Shown here: positions 8,632-17,555 of the stretch, in pieces
Numbering within the stretch: position 1 is the stretch's first letter
Layout: each line of letters opens with the position of its first letter
Assembly (NCBI GenBank): GCA_965208065.1
Contig: OZ242313.1
Location: 1,798,001 to 1,862,000, forward strand
DNA length: 64,000 nt
From: Bin103 sp002238925
GTDB lineage: Bacteria > Spirochaetota > Spirochaetia > SZUA-6 > Bin103
Direction of reading: 5' to 3'
Notes under the pieces: generated by a model
Told to the model about the DNA's origin: nothing
The model's input: only the letters and a program-made list of their open reading frames with translations
Database searches by the model: none
Position numbers and translations under genes: made by a program

Positions 8632-9698
8632 GCTCCGAATCGCTCATTTACCTGTTCGCCGAAGTCGGCCCACCAATCCCAGTCGTTGAACACCGACCGC
8701 TCAAGCCGCTCCGGGGTGGCCGGCATGTACGGATCCATCTCGACGCCGGTGTCCTCGTGCGTGGTGACCAGCGCCATGGCCGAACTGCGTACCGGGCTAT
8801 AGGAGATGTAGCGGCTCATGGCGGCCATCGACTCCGGGCGCGCGGCGTAGGCCAGGAACGCGAGCGCCGTGTCCAGGTTGCGGGATCCTGCCACGATGGT
8901 AAGCTGCGCGTGATCCAGAACCTGGCCGTCCCAGACGATTTCGAATGGTTGATTCTCCACCACCTGCGCGTTGAACAGGCGCCCGTTGTAGGCGGTGCTC
9001 ATTACCACTTCGCCGTCGGCCAGCATCTGCGGGGGCTGCGCTCCCGCCTCCCACCAGACCACGTGTTCCTTGATGGAATCGAGCATGGCGAACGCCCGAT
9101 CGATGCCGCCGGGAGCACTCAGCACCTCGTATACCCGGTCGACGGGAACCCCGTCCGCCACCAGCGCAAACTCCAGGTTGCCGTACGGGGAGCGGCGCAT
9201 GCCGCGCCGTCCCGGAAACCGCTCCACGTCGAAGAAATCGGCCATTGCGGCCGGCTTCTCGCCCGGGAAATGGTCGCGGTGGTAGGCATAGACCGTGGAG
9301 TAGATGATCAACCCGACGCCGCAGTCCGACAGGGTGCCGGGCAAGAAGTCGCCGGCCGCCTCGGCCGCGTCCTGATCCGGGAACAGTACGGCAGGATCGA
9401 GCTCCTCGAGCAGGCCCTCGTCACAGCCGCGAATGGCGTCCGCAGACTCCAGGTCGACCACGTCCCAGTGTACGTTGCCTGTTTCCACCTGCGCGCGGAT
9501 CTCGGCCAGACCGCCGTTGAAGTCTTCCATGCTCATGCGCACGCCGGTAGCGGCGCTGAATGGCTGCAGCAGCGCCCGGTCGGTGGCGCGGCCGTAGGCG
9601 CCGCCCCAGGACACCATGGTCATCCGGTCCTGTGCCACCGCCCCGGTGCCGGCCACCAGGCCGGCCAGTGCGAAGCACGCGGCAAGTGCTCTCGTCAT
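8616..9698 (-). CDS. ABC transporter substrate-binding protein, PotD-like
   Basis: A 360-residue secreted binding protein. The signal peptide is MTRALAACFALAGLVAGTGA with probable cleavage after AVA, followed by the family start MTMVSWGGAYGRATDRALLQPF. Later features include WDVVDLE, DCGVGLIIYSTVYAY and a WWEAGAQPPQMLADGEVVMS segment typical of PotD/PotF-like proteins. ATG at 9698 forms an ATGA overlap with the ATPase stop, which decides the start over longer upstream frames. It supplies substrate to the permeases encoded downstream. The exact ligand is unknown. Confidence 0.88.
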   Translation of the reverse strand: MTRALAACFALAGLVAGTGAVAQDRMTMVSWGGAYGRATDRALLQPFSAATGVRMSMEDFNGGLAEIRAQVETGNVHWDVVDLESADAIRGCDEGLLEELDPAVLFPDQDAAEAAGDFLPGTLSDCGVGLIIYSTVYAYHRDHFPGEKPAAMADFFDVERFPGRRGMRRSPYGNLEFALVADGVPVDRVYEVLSAPGGIDRAFAMLDSIKEHVVWWEAGAQPPQMLADGEVVMSTAYNGRLFNAQVVENQPFEIVWDGQVLDHAQLTIVAGSRNLDTALAFLAYAARPESMAAMSRYISYSPVRSSAMALVTTHEDTGVEMDPYMPATPERLERSVFNDWDWWADFGEQVNERFGAWLAR

Positions 9699-10864
9699 CG
9701 TTCCTTCTCCTCCGGCTCGCGGTAGTCCGCCAGTGCGCGGCAATCCGCGGCAGCCCATCCGATCATTATCTCGTCCCCTTCCAGCATCGCGCCGTGGCCG
9801 ACGATATTCGGGATCCTCAACAGGTACTCGGTACGCTGGTCCACGATCGCGTGCACGACGAGATGATCGCCCAGAAACGTAATCATCTCCACGCGTGCCG
9901 GGAACTGGTTGCGGTAGGCGCCCTCGCGCCGGGCAATGCCGATCCGCTCCGGGCGGATGGCAACGGTTACCTGGTCTCCCGCCGTACACTCGGTCACCCG
10001 GTAGGCCACCACCGTCCTGCCGCTCACGTCGACCCGGCAGTAGTCGCCGTCCACCGCGGCCACGCGCCCGTGCACGAGGTTGTTGCCGCCGATGAAGCGA
10101 GCCACGAACGCCCGCTCCGGCTCTTCGTAGAGAATCTCCGGCGCCGCCACCTGCTCGATGCGTCCCTGGTGGAACACGGCGATGCGATCCGACATCACCA
10201 TCGCTTCCTGCTGGTCGTGCGTTACGTACACGACGGTGACCCCGAGCCGGCGGTGAATGCGGCGGATCTCGTACTGCATCTCCTCGCGCAGGTTGCGGTC
10301 GAGCGCGCCGAGCGGTTCGTCCATCAGTACCAGGCTCGGCTCGAACACCAGTGCGCGGGCAATGGCCACGCGCTGCTGCTGGCCGCCCGACAATTGTTCG
10401 GGGCGCCGCTCCTCATAGCCCTCCAACCGTACCAGGCTGAGCGCGCGCCGCACGCGTTCGCGCCGCTGGTGCGCGTCGATGCGCCGCACCTCGAGCGGAA
10501 ACGACAGGTTGGCGCCGACGCTCAGGTGCGGGAACAGCGCGTAGTTCTGGAATACCACGCCGATATTGCGCTGCCGCGCGGGCAGATCGTGCACCGAACG
10601 CCCGCCGATGCGGATGGCGCCGGCAGATGGCGCCTCGAACCCCGCGAGCATCATCAGGCAGGTGGTCTTGCCGGAGCCGGACGGACCGAGCAGGGTCAGA
10701 AACTCGCCTTCGCGGATATCCAGATCCAGGTCGCGCACCACCATGGTGCGGCCGTCGTAGCTCTTGCTGATGTTCTGGAACTGAACGTACGGCACGTTGG
10801 ATGCCGCGGTGCGCGTCGTACCGCCCGTCTCGACAGTGGCCCCGTGCTCGATGGCAGTTGCCAT
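9695..10864 (-). CDS. ABC transporter ATP-binding protein, PotA-like
   Basis: A 389-residue ATPase energising the pot-like importer. Walker A is LLGPSGSGKTT, the ABC signature is LSGGQQQRVAIARAL, Walker B is LVLMDEPLGALD, and the switch His lies in VYVTHDQQEAM. The C-terminal half forms a TOBE regulatory domain (VTVAIRPERIGI). ATG at 10864 is chosen because homology starts soon after it and a symmetric element lies directly upstream; about 79 in-frame codons further upstream show no family resemblance. There is no Shine-Dalgarno sequence, and a leaderless transcript is possible. It is the first gene of the operon. Confidence 0.9.
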   Translation of the reverse strand: MATAIEHGATVETGGTTRTAASNVPYVQFQNISKSYDGRTMVVRDLDLDIREGEFLTLLGPSGSGKTTCLMMLAGFEAPSAGAIRIGGRSVHDLPARQRNIGVVFQNYALFPHLSVGANLSFPLEVRRIDAHQRRERVRRALSLVRLEGYEERRPEQLSGGQQQRVAIARALVFEPSLVLMDEPLGALDRNLREEMQYEIRRIHRRLGVTVVYVTHDQQEAMVMSDRIAVFHQGRIEQVAAPEILYEEPERAFVARFIGGNNLVHGRVAAVDGDYCRVDVSGRTVVAYRVTECTAGDQVTVAIRPERIGIARREGAYRNQFPARVEMITFLGDHLVVHAIVDQRTEYLLRIPNIVGHGAMLEGDEIMIGWAAADCRALADYREPEEKER

Positions 10865-10866
10865 GA

Positions 10867-10879
10867 CACCAATTTGGTG
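10867..10879. promoter_or_regulatory. 13-bp inverted repeat abutting the potA-like start codon
   Basis: CACCAATTTGGTG is a perfect palindrome with 6-bp arms around a single central T. It ends two bases upstream of the potA-like start codon and sits where a -10 region or RNA polymerase start site would be. A repressor bound here would block the whole transporter-oxygenase operon. Symmetric sites with this spacing are typical of GntR- or LacI-type regulators, but no regulator gene lies nearby. Confidence 0.4.
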
Positions 10880-10904
10880 CCACGAAGCGGCGCCTGTCAA
10901 TTCG

Positions 10905-10917
10905 GGACAGCGTGTCC
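10905..10917. promoter_or_regulatory. Second inverted repeat in the potA/tpx intergenic region
   Basis: GGACA-GCG-TGTCC is a perfect 5-bp inverted repeat 38 bases from the first one and roughly mid-way in the divergent intergenic region. TTGACA on the complement (10895-10900) lies between the two repeats and could be the -35 of the leftward operon. It may be a second operator or chance; the arms are short. Confidence 0.25.
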
Positions 10918-10971
10918 TGCTGGCCGGCGGCGCCACGGGTGAAGCCATGCACGGCAGCCAACGGTTTTTTG

Positions 10972-10977
10972 TATACT
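10972..10977 (+). promoter_or_regulatory. Probable -10 element of tpx
   Basis: TATACT preceded by a run of six T matches the sigma-70 -10 consensus at five of six positions. No good -35 is visible 17 bases upstream. The predicted start near 10984 would give a leader of about 26 bases containing the AAGGAG ribosome site at 10998-11003. Confidence 0.5.
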
Positions 10978-11009
10978 GCGGGCCGCAAGAACTTTCGAAG
11001 GAGATCACA

Positions 11010-11531
11010 ATGGCACGGACTGGAGAGATTACGTTCCGGGGCAACCCGATGACGCTGGCGGGCAATCGCCTGGCCGCCGGGCAAGCGGCACCCGATTTCA
11101 AGCTGCACTATTTCGACGACGGGATGCAGGAGTTGACGCTCGCCAACCTGAAGGGCAAGCCGAGCCTGATCAGCGTGGTGCCGTCGCTGGACACGCCGGT
11201 GTGCGCGGCACAGACGAGCCGCTTCAACGCGGAGCTCGCAGCGTTGCAGGACACGGTCAACGCCGTCACGGTGAGCTGCGATCTGCCGTTCGCGCAGGCC
11301 CGGTTCTGCGGCAGCGAGGAGATCGCCAATATCCGCGTGGCCAGCGACTACCAGGAGCGGGCGTTCGGCAACGGCTGGGGCACCCTGATCGAGGAGCTGA
11401 AGCTGCTCACGCGTGCGGTGTACGTGCTCGACGCCAACGGCACCGTGGTGTACGAGCAGATCGTCCCCGAGGTGGTGGACGAGCCGGACTACGACGCGGC
11501 GCTCGCGGCCCTGAAGGCGCTGCTCGCTTAA
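11010..11531 (+). CDS. tpx: Thiol peroxidase (atypical 2-Cys peroxiredoxin)
   Basis: Tpx reduces hydrogen and alkyl peroxides using thioredoxin. The 173-residue length is typical. The peroxidatic Cys is in VPSLDTPVCAAQT and the resolving Cys in the SCDLPFAQARFC region about 34 residues later, the Tpx arrangement. The N-terminal TFRGNPMTLAGNRLAAGQAAPDF is also characteristic. ATG at 11010 follows AAGGAG by six bases, which decides the start. A thioredoxin reductase and a superoxide dismutase occur 13 kb away in the same window, so the parts of a thioredoxin-linked peroxide defence are present. Confidence 0.96.
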   Translation: MARTGEITFRGNPMTLAGNRLAAGQAAPDFKLHYFDDGMQELTLANLKGKPSLISVVPSLDTPVCAAQTSRFNAELAALQDTVNAVTVSCDLPFAQARFCGSEEIANIRVASDYQERAFGNGWGTLIEELKLLTRAVYVLDANGTVVYEQIVPEVVDEPDYDAALAALKALLA

Positions 11532-11592
11532 CGCCACCGGACGCCGGCGCCGGTTTCCGGTGCCGGCGCGCGCGCGCGGCGGGGCAATCGGC

Positions 11593-14500
11593 ATGTCACG
11601 CACCTATACGCTCCTCCTGCACGACACGGTGCGCGCGTACCTCCTGTCGCTTGGCAGCCGCGCCCGGCGGCGCCTGTGCGAGAAGCTGGAGTTCCTGCAG
11701 CACGGCCTGTGGGACACCGGCGTGCGCGTCAAGAAGCTCAAGGGGGCGGCGCGCGCGGTGTTCGAGGCGCGCCTGAACCGCGGCGACCGGATCCTGTTCA
11801 CGCTCGGCAGGGGCATCGACGGCGCCACGCCGATCTACGTGTGGGGCGTGGTGCAACATGACGACGTCAGCGCCGCCGAGCGCCGGATCGTGCCGGCGAA
11901 CGCGCCGTTTCTCGACTTCGAGCCGCTCGCCGTCGAGGATCTGCCCGAGTTGGACGCCGACGTGCTCGGTGGGGAGTATTTCTCGCCGTTGCAGTCGCAG
12001 CCCGCCGCCGGAGACCTCGCGAACGCGCGCCGGGAGATGCCCGTACCTCACGCTGACAAGTGGTCCGACGGCGGCGCCGAAGGCGGCGCCGACACCGGAC
12101 CGCAGCGCTGGCTGGTGGTGGACGACGAAGAGTGGCAGCGCCTGCAGCAGGCGCACCAGAGCGACCAACTCGAGCTGTACCTCTACCTGACGCGCGAGCA
12201 GGCGCGCCTGCTCGGCAGCGAGCCGCCGCTGCTGCTGTCCGGCACGGCGGGCAGCGGCAAGACGACCATCGCCGTCTACTTCCTGTTGCGCCACCGGGTG
12301 CGCCGGCTCGATGCGGCGGCCGGCAATCGCGCGCCGGCCGCGCCGGCCGCGACTCTGCCGCACCCGCCGCCGGAGCGGGAGCGCGCGCTGTTCCTGACCC
12401 ACAGCGCGCACCTGAAGCGGTTCTCGGAGCGGATGTATCGCGGCCTGGTGGCTGCCACCGAACTCGAGCACGCCCCCCAGACGGTGCGTTTCGCCACGTT
12501 CGGCGAACTGCTGGAGGAGATTCTGGCTCGTGCCGGACAGCGCGGACAGGGGCGGCGGCCGGCGGGGCTGGCCGAGTTTCGCGCCATTTTTCAGAACCAC
12601 CCGGCGGCGGCGCGCTACGACGCCGAGCTGGTGTGGGAAGAGATCCGGGCCATCGTCAAGGGCGCCAAACCGCAAGTGAGCGGGCGCCGGTTCGGAGAGC
12701 TGGCGCAGCGCGCCGGCGCCGGGGCCGCGAGCGGGCGGGAGCGGGCCGAGCTGGCGGAATACGTGGTGCGGCTGGCCAACCTGGAGGTGGGGTCGCGGCT
12801 GGACGCGATGCGCACGCGCCGGACCTCGTTCGCAACGCTGCGCGACTTCGCCGCCTGCCTGCGCGGTGGTGACACCTCCCGGCTGCAGGAGCAGCAGTTC
12901 CTGCTCGACGCCGCGCAGCGCCTGCTCGAGAAGCAGTCCGCGCGCCTGGATCAGCCGCTGTTGACGCTGCGCGAGTACCAGGGGCTGGGGGCCAGGCGGG
13001 CACCCAACTTTCCGTTCGAGCGGCGCGAGATCCATGCCCTGGCGGTGTACTACCAGGAGCAGTTGGAGGCGGCGGCGCTGCGCGACGAGATCGACCTGAC
13101 CCGTGCCGCGCTGCAGTACCTGGAACGGCACGACGACCAGTTCCGCTACGAACTGGTGGTATGCGACGAGGTGCAGGACTTCACCGATCTGCAACTGGCG
13201 TTGCTGTTCCGCCTCACCGAGGACCCGCGCCGCACCGTGCTGACCGGCGATCCCAAGCAGATCATCAACCCGAGCGGGTTCCGCTGGGAAGAGGTGCGCG
13301 CCCGCTACTACGAGCGTGGCATGGCGGTGCCGGAGGTGGTCAACCTCAGCGTCAACTTTCGCAGCGTCGGCAACATAGTCGGTCTGGCGAACGAGCTGCT
13401 GCTGCTGAAGCGGTCGCTGGTCGGCGCCGCGGCGGGCGAGATTACCGAGCGCTGGACATTCCGGGGCCGTCCGCCGCTGCTCGCCGAAGGGCTCGCGGAG
13501 TCCGCCGTGCTGGCCTCGGTGCGGCGCGGCGGCGCGGGCCAGGTGGTGCTGGTGCGCACGCCGAGGGAGCGCGACCGGCTGCGCGCGGCGTTGCAGTCGG
13601 AGCTGGTGTTCACCATTGCCGACGCCAAGGGCCTGGAATTCGACGCCGTGCTCCTGTGGCGCTTTGCCGGTACGGAAGGCGCGCCGGGACTGTGGCGGCG
13701 CATCGCGGCCGGCCAGGTACGCGGCGCAGCCGAAGCTCCGCACATTCGCCACGAGCTGAGCCTGCTGTACGTGGCCGCGACGCGGGCGCGCAGCACGCTG
13801 GTGATCTGGGACGGCGAGACGGTCAGTCCGATCTGGGGCATCGAGTCGCTGGCGCGGCACGTGTACCGGTCTGCGGACGCCGCCGCCCTGTCCTCTGCGT
13901 GGCAGCGGGTCTCCACGCCGGCCGAGTGGGAGGCGCAGGGCGACTACTTCGCCGAACGCGAACACTACGCCGCCGCCGAGGAGTGCTACCGCAACGCACA
14001 GGCGGCGGCCAAGGAGGAGGTGGCGCGCGCCCACCGGCTGGAGCGCGAGGGGGAGCACCGCGCCGCCGCGGAGCTGTTCTCCAAACACGCCCGCGCGGCG
14101 CAGGCGGCCGCCAACCTGGAGCGGGTGGAGGAGTTCGCCAGGGCCGCCCGGCACTGGCGCCGTGCCGGCGAGGAGGCGCGCGCGGCGGCGAGCGAGGCGC
14201 GCCACTACGAGGCGGCGGGCAACTTCAGGGCGGCCGCCCGACGCTGGCGGGACTTGGGCGAGGAGGAGGCGATGCTGCGCAACTGGGAGCGCGGCCGCCA
14301 GTACCCGCAGTTGGCGGCGTTCTACCGCGATCGGAAGGTGCACGGCGAGGCCGGGCGCTACCTGAAGCTGGCCGGCGACCACGCCGCGGCGGCGGTCGAG
14401 TTTCGCCGCGGCGGGCTGTTGGAGCTGGCCGCGCAGGAATTCGAGCGGGTCCGTGACTACAAGCGGGCGGCGGCATTGTATCGGCGCCTGGGAGACAGCT

Positions 14501-15972
14501 CCGCCCTGCTGCGCTGTCTGGGATCGATGCAGACCGGCGGCGCCCACGAGGCCGCCCTGGTGTACGAGGAGCAGCGCAACTGGCAAAAGGCGGCCGAGTG
14601 CTTCCGCCGCTACGCCGACAGTTCGCCGGACGCGCGCGCCGACCTGGAACGGCGCCTGTCGACCATCTCCCCCAAGCGTCCGGGGATGCGCGCCGCGGTA
14701 CGCATGGATGCCCTTGGCCAACACCTGCGCGCCGCTCCTGTCTACGAGCGCCGTGGTTACCCGCAGCGGGCCGCCGAACTGTACGCGGCCGGCGGCGAGC
14801 ACGGGCAGGCGGCACGTTGTCTGGACGCCTGCGGCCGGCCCAAGGAGGCCGTGCGGGAGGTGCTGCGCTCGCCCGGTGCGGACGCCGATGAACTCGCGAT
14901 CGAGTATCTCTGCAAGTACGCCTTCAGCCGGCCACCGGCGGGAGTTGTGCAGGAGCTGTCCCGCACCGCCGGTCGCCTGGTGCGTGGCGGCCAGCACCGC
15001 GAGGCATTGGCTCACTACCTGGCGCTGAGCAGACTGCTGGTGGACGAGGTCACCTTTCGCCGCGAAATCCTGGCCGCATATGCCGCGTTGGGGCGCCACG
15101 GCGATGCAATCCGCTTCTGCGTGGACGGCGACGCGCCGGGGCCGGCCCATGCCTACCTGGACGAGCAAGGCGACCCGGTATTGTCGATTGCCGAGGTGGA
15201 AGGTCTCGCCGGCGGCAACGGCGAGGATGCCCACCTGAGCGGAACCAGGAATGACGGAGTCAAGGGCGTGTTGTTCCGGGTCATGTACGAGTGCCTGCGC
15301 CGCGGCCGGGAGGCCGATCGCCGGCCCCGGCTTGGCGCCATGCTCGGCGACCTTTCGCCGCAGTTTCTCTACTGGAGCCGTCTGTCCCGCCAGTGCAGCG
15401 ATCTGTTGATCGCGCTGCGCAGCTACGACCATCTCGCTGGCGCCGTGGCCTGCATACACTCTCCGCTGGTGGACCGAGACGCGGACCACCAGTACTTCCT
15501 CGACCGGTTGCGCGCGGTGGCCGACGACGAGCAGGACCGGGAGCTGGCGCTGTGTACGCTGCTGGAGGACGAGGCGGCGTTCGAAGCGGCAATCGCCGAT
15601 GTCGCGCCGGCGCCGCACAACATGGCGCTGTTTGCGGCGAGCGCCACGCGCTACGGCGAAGCGGTCACCCACATGCTGCAGTCGGGGAGACCGGAGCATG
15701 CCGCATCCGTCTGTAGCCGGCAGGGCGACTTCGAGCGCGCCGCCCGAATCCGCGAACAGAGCGGCGATCTGCTGAGCGCCGCCCGCACCTACCGCGACGC
15801 CGGGCTGTTCGCGGATGCGCGGCGCCTCTACGCGGCGCGCGGCGACGAGGCGGGGGTTGCCCGCGTGTTCGAGCGTGAGCAGCGCTTCGACGAGGCGATG
15901 TCGATCTGGCGGCGCCTCGGCCGGGATCGCGAGATTGCGCGGCTCACCCGCAAGATGGAGCGCAGCCGGTAG
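11593..15972 (+). CDS. RelE/ParE-fold + UvrD-type SF1 helicase + helical-repeat fusion protein
   Basis: A 1459-residue protein with three regions. Residues 1-90 resemble a RelE/ParE toxin fold (VRVKKLKGAARAVFEARL, GDRILFTLG). Residues ~180-745 form a superfamily-1A helicase: Walker A GTAGSGKTT (~217), DEVQD motif II (~525), GDPKQ motif III, NFRS motif IV, KGLEFD motif V and YVAATRAR motif VI. From ~775 to the end are many Ala-rich helical hairpins (AAELFSKHAR, AARHWRRAG, AAALYRRLGD), TPR- or clathrin-like. ATG at 11593 is preferred; an in-frame upstream start adds 11 residues. All helicase motifs appear intact. It stands alone between tpx and a convergent gene. Its biological role is unknown; DNA repair or anti-invader defence are possibilities only. 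Eukaryotic TRANK1 has a comparable helicase-plus-repeat build. Confidence 0.85.
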   Translation: MSRTYTLLLHDTVRAYLLSLGSRARRRLCEKLEFLQHGLWDTGVRVKKLKGAARAVFEARLNRGDRILFTLGRGIDGATPIYVWGVVQHDDVSAAERRIVPANAPFLDFEPLAVEDLPELDADVLGGEYFSPLQSQPAAGDLANARREMPVPHADKWSDGGAEGGADTGPQRWLVVDDEEWQRLQQAHQSDQLELYLYLTREQARLLGSEPPLLLSGTAGSGKTTIAVYFLLRHRVRRLDAAAGNRAPAAPAATLPHPPPERERALFLTHSAHLKRFSERMYRGLVAATELEHAPQTVRFATFGELLEEILARAGQRGQGRRPAGLAEFRAIFQNHPAAARYDAELVWEEIRAIVKGAKPQVSGRRFGELAQRAGAGAASGRERAELAEYVVRLANLEVGSRLDAMRTRRTSFATLRDFAACLRGGDTSRLQEQQFLLDAAQRLLEKQSARLDQPLLTLREYQGLGARRAPNFPFERREIHALAVYYQEQLEAAALRDEIDLTRAALQYLERHDDQFRYELVVCDEVQDFTDLQLALLFRLTEDPRRTVLTGDPKQIINPSGFRWEEVRARYYERGMAVPEVVNLSVNFRSVGNIVGLANELLLLKRSLVGAAAGEITERWTFRGRPPLLAEGLAESAVLASVRRGGAGQVVLVRTPRERDRLRAALQSELVFTIADAKGLEFDAVLLWRFAGTEGAPGLWRRIAAGQVRGAAEAPHIRHELSLLYVAATRARSTLVIWDGETVSPIWGIESLARHVYRSADAAALSSAWQRVSTPAEWEAQGDYFAEREHYAAAEECYRNAQAAAKEEVARAHRLEREGEHRAAAELFSKHARAAQAAANLERVEEFARAARHWRRAGEEARAAASEARHYEAAGNFRAAARRWRDLGEEEAMLRNWERGRQYPQLAAFYRDRKVHGEAGRYLKLAGDHAAAAVEFRRGGLLELAAQEFERVRDYKRAAALYRRLGDSSALLRCLGSMQTGGAHEAALVYEEQRNWQKAAECFRRYADSSPDARADLERRLSTISPKRPGMRAAVRMDALGQHLRAAPVYERRGYPQRAAELYAAGGEHGQAARCLDACGRPKEAVREVLRSPGADADELAIEYLCKYAFSRPPAGVVQELSRTAGRLVRGGQHREALAHYLALSRLLVDEVTFRREILAAYAALGRHGDAIRFCVDGDAPGPAHAYLDEQGDPVLSIAEVEGLAGGNGEDAHLSGTRNDGVKGVLFRVMYECLRRGREADRRPRLGAMLGDLSPQFLYWSRLSRQCSDLLIALRSYDHLAGAVACIHSPLVDRDADHQYFLDRLRAVADDEQDRELALCTLLEDEAAFEAAIADVAPAPHNMALFAASATRYGEAVTHMLQSGRPEHAASVCSRQGDFERAARIREQSGDLLSAARTYRDAGLFADARRLYAARGDEAGVARVFEREQRFDEAMSIWRRLGRDREIARLTRKMERSR

Positions 15973-15989
15973 CAGTCCCCTTGCCGGGT

Positions 15990-17555
15990 TTACTGCCAGC
16001 GGTAGCTGTACAGGCGGGTGCCCTTCACCAGGAAGCGGACCTTCACGGAGCCCGGCAGGCCGGCGGGGTCGGCGTTTTGCCACCGCAGCTTGCCGTCCAG
16101 GTGGTCGCCGCGCAGCGGGATGCACTGCTCGCGGGAGAAGCCTTCGATCACGCTGCCGTCGGCGCGGCACAGCTCCGCCGCCACGCTGCCGCCGGAGGCG
16201 TCGGCATTCACGACCAGCGCGCTGGCGCCGGGCGGGCGGGCCGCCGCCTTGGTCGCCACCAGGCCGGCCTCGGAAGCGTGCAGGGCAATGAACCGGTCGC
16301 GCCGCCAGGTGGCGCGCGCCAGGCACTTGACCCGCTTCTCCAGGTCGGTCTCGCCGTGCGTGTGCCGGCAGCCGGTGTAGTACCAGTGGATGTCGTCGCC
16401 TTCGATGACCGGCTCCTTGGCAGTGCCGATAATCATGCCGCGGTCGAAGCCGTCGCCGCGCGGGATCGCCGGGGTGCGCTCGCGGTCGGCATGCTCCCAC
16501 AGCACGCCGTCGCGGCTCACCACCATCTGCGCCTCGATCGGCCCGTCGCACGGCATCTGGTTCTTCTCGCCCGGAATCCGCTCCGCGGTGACGTACAGGG
16601 CGCCGACCAGGCCGATGTGGACGTTGCGGTAGCGGAATCCGGACAGGTCGTAGAACTCGGCGCGCAGTGCGTCGTAGCGGCCCACCGCCACCGCGTCGTC
16701 GCGGCTGGTGGGTTCCAGGATCGGCACCGACGCCTTCCAGGGGCCCTCCAGGGACGGGCTCTCGGTGTAGCAGATGATGCGCCGGCTGTCGCCGGGGGTG
16801 GGCCAGCGGCCGGCGAAGCTGGCGTCGCGCTGGATCGAGTAGGCGCGGTACACCTGATCGCGGTCGTCCCAGGTGACGTTGAAGGCGCCCTCGTTGGCGC
16901 GTTCAACGACCGGTTCGAGGTGGCGGCTGTCGTCCCAGCGGATGCCGTCGGGCGAGGTGAGCAGGAAGATGCCGCGGTAGCGGCGGCAGTAGCCGATTGC
17001 CTTGTAGCGGCAATCGGGGTCCGCCTCCTGCCGGTCGATGAACACCGCAGCGCCGTGCAGGTCCCAGACGATGTTGTTGGCAGCGTCGCCGTTGAACGTG
17101 AAGAGGCCGAGCGGCGGCTTGACCCAGGTAAGGCCATCGTCGCTCTCCGCGTACAGGGTCAGGTCGCCGCGGTCGTTGCTTTGCAGGGTGCGACCGAAGC
17201 GGTCCTCGGTGACCCCATTGCAGTTGATCGGCAGCTCGTCGGTGCGCGGGATGTACAGGCCGGGAATCTGGTAGTTGCACTCCGGCTCGCGCCAGTGCGG
17301 ACCCATCCGGCCCATGTACCACATGCGGTACTTGCCGGCCAGGTCGTCGTACAGCACTGTGCCGTACAGGTGGATGCGGCGGGTCATGCCCGGCCCGCTG
17401 TACTCCCACGGCTTGTCGCGGTCCGGGGCCATCAGCACGCCGCTCTTGCGGCCGGTCTGCACTTCCCGGTGGATGCCGCGCTGTTCCTCGATGAGCGTAT
17501 CGTCCAGCAGCAGGACGCTTTCGCCGCGGTTACCGTCTGCACTCATGGCGCGCAT
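15990..17555 (-). CDS. Glycosidase-like five-bladed beta-propeller protein
   Basis: A 521-residue protein with Trp/Asp-rich blades of the kind seen in GH32/GH43/GH130-like proteins: YDDLAGKYRMWYMGRM, GDLTLYAESDDGLTWVKP, LLTSPDGIRWDDS, MVVSRDGVLWEHAD, DIHWYYTGC. A C-terminal beta domain of about 120 residues follows. There is no signal peptide, so it is probably cytoplasmic. The start ATG shares one base with the MFS stop (TAATG), indicating coupling. It is the third gene of a leftward cluster with an oxidoreductase and MFS transporter, which suggests carbohydrate uptake and processing. I cannot identify catalytic acids with confidence, so hydrolase activity is inferred. Confidence 0.7.
   Translation of the reverse strand: MRAMSADGNRGESVLLLDDTLIEEQRGIHREVQTGRKSGVLMAPDRDKPWEYSGPGMTRRIHLYGTVLYDDLAGKYRMWYMGRMGPHWREPECNYQIPGLYIPRTDELPINCNGVTEDRFGRTLQSNDRGDLTLYAESDDGLTWVKPPLGLFTFNGDAANNIVWDLHGAAVFIDRQEADPDCRYKAIGYCRRYRGIFLLTSPDGIRWDDSRHLEPVVERANEGAFNVTWDDRDQVYRAYSIQRDASFAGRWPTPGDSRRIICYTESPSLEGPWKASVPILEPTSRDDAVAVGRYDALRAEFYDLSGFRYRNVHIGLVGALYVTAERIPGEKNQMPCDGPIEAQMVVSRDGVLWEHADRERTPAIPRGDGFDRGMIIGTAKEPVIEGDDIHWYYTGCRHTHGETDLEKRVKCLARATWRRDRFIALHASEAGLVATKAAARPPGASALVVNADASGGSVAAELCRADGSVIEGFSREQCIPLRGDHLDGKLRWQNADPAGLPGSVKVRFLVKGTRLYSYRWQ

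Noticed and set aside
6934..8802. Long rightward frame over the permease genes
   Set aside because: Gln/His-rich shadow of the PotB/PotC-like genes; no motif.
10865..11101. 79-codon N-terminal extension of the PotA-like ATPase
   Set aside because: No family similarity, overlaps the tpx promoter and start on the other strand, and ignores the operator next to ATG 10864.
11596..16551. Very long open frame antisense to the helicase fusion gene
   Set aside because: It has no family resemblance and arises because G+C-rich codons on the plus strand seldom produce stops on the complement. The plus-strand frame contains all helicase motifs.
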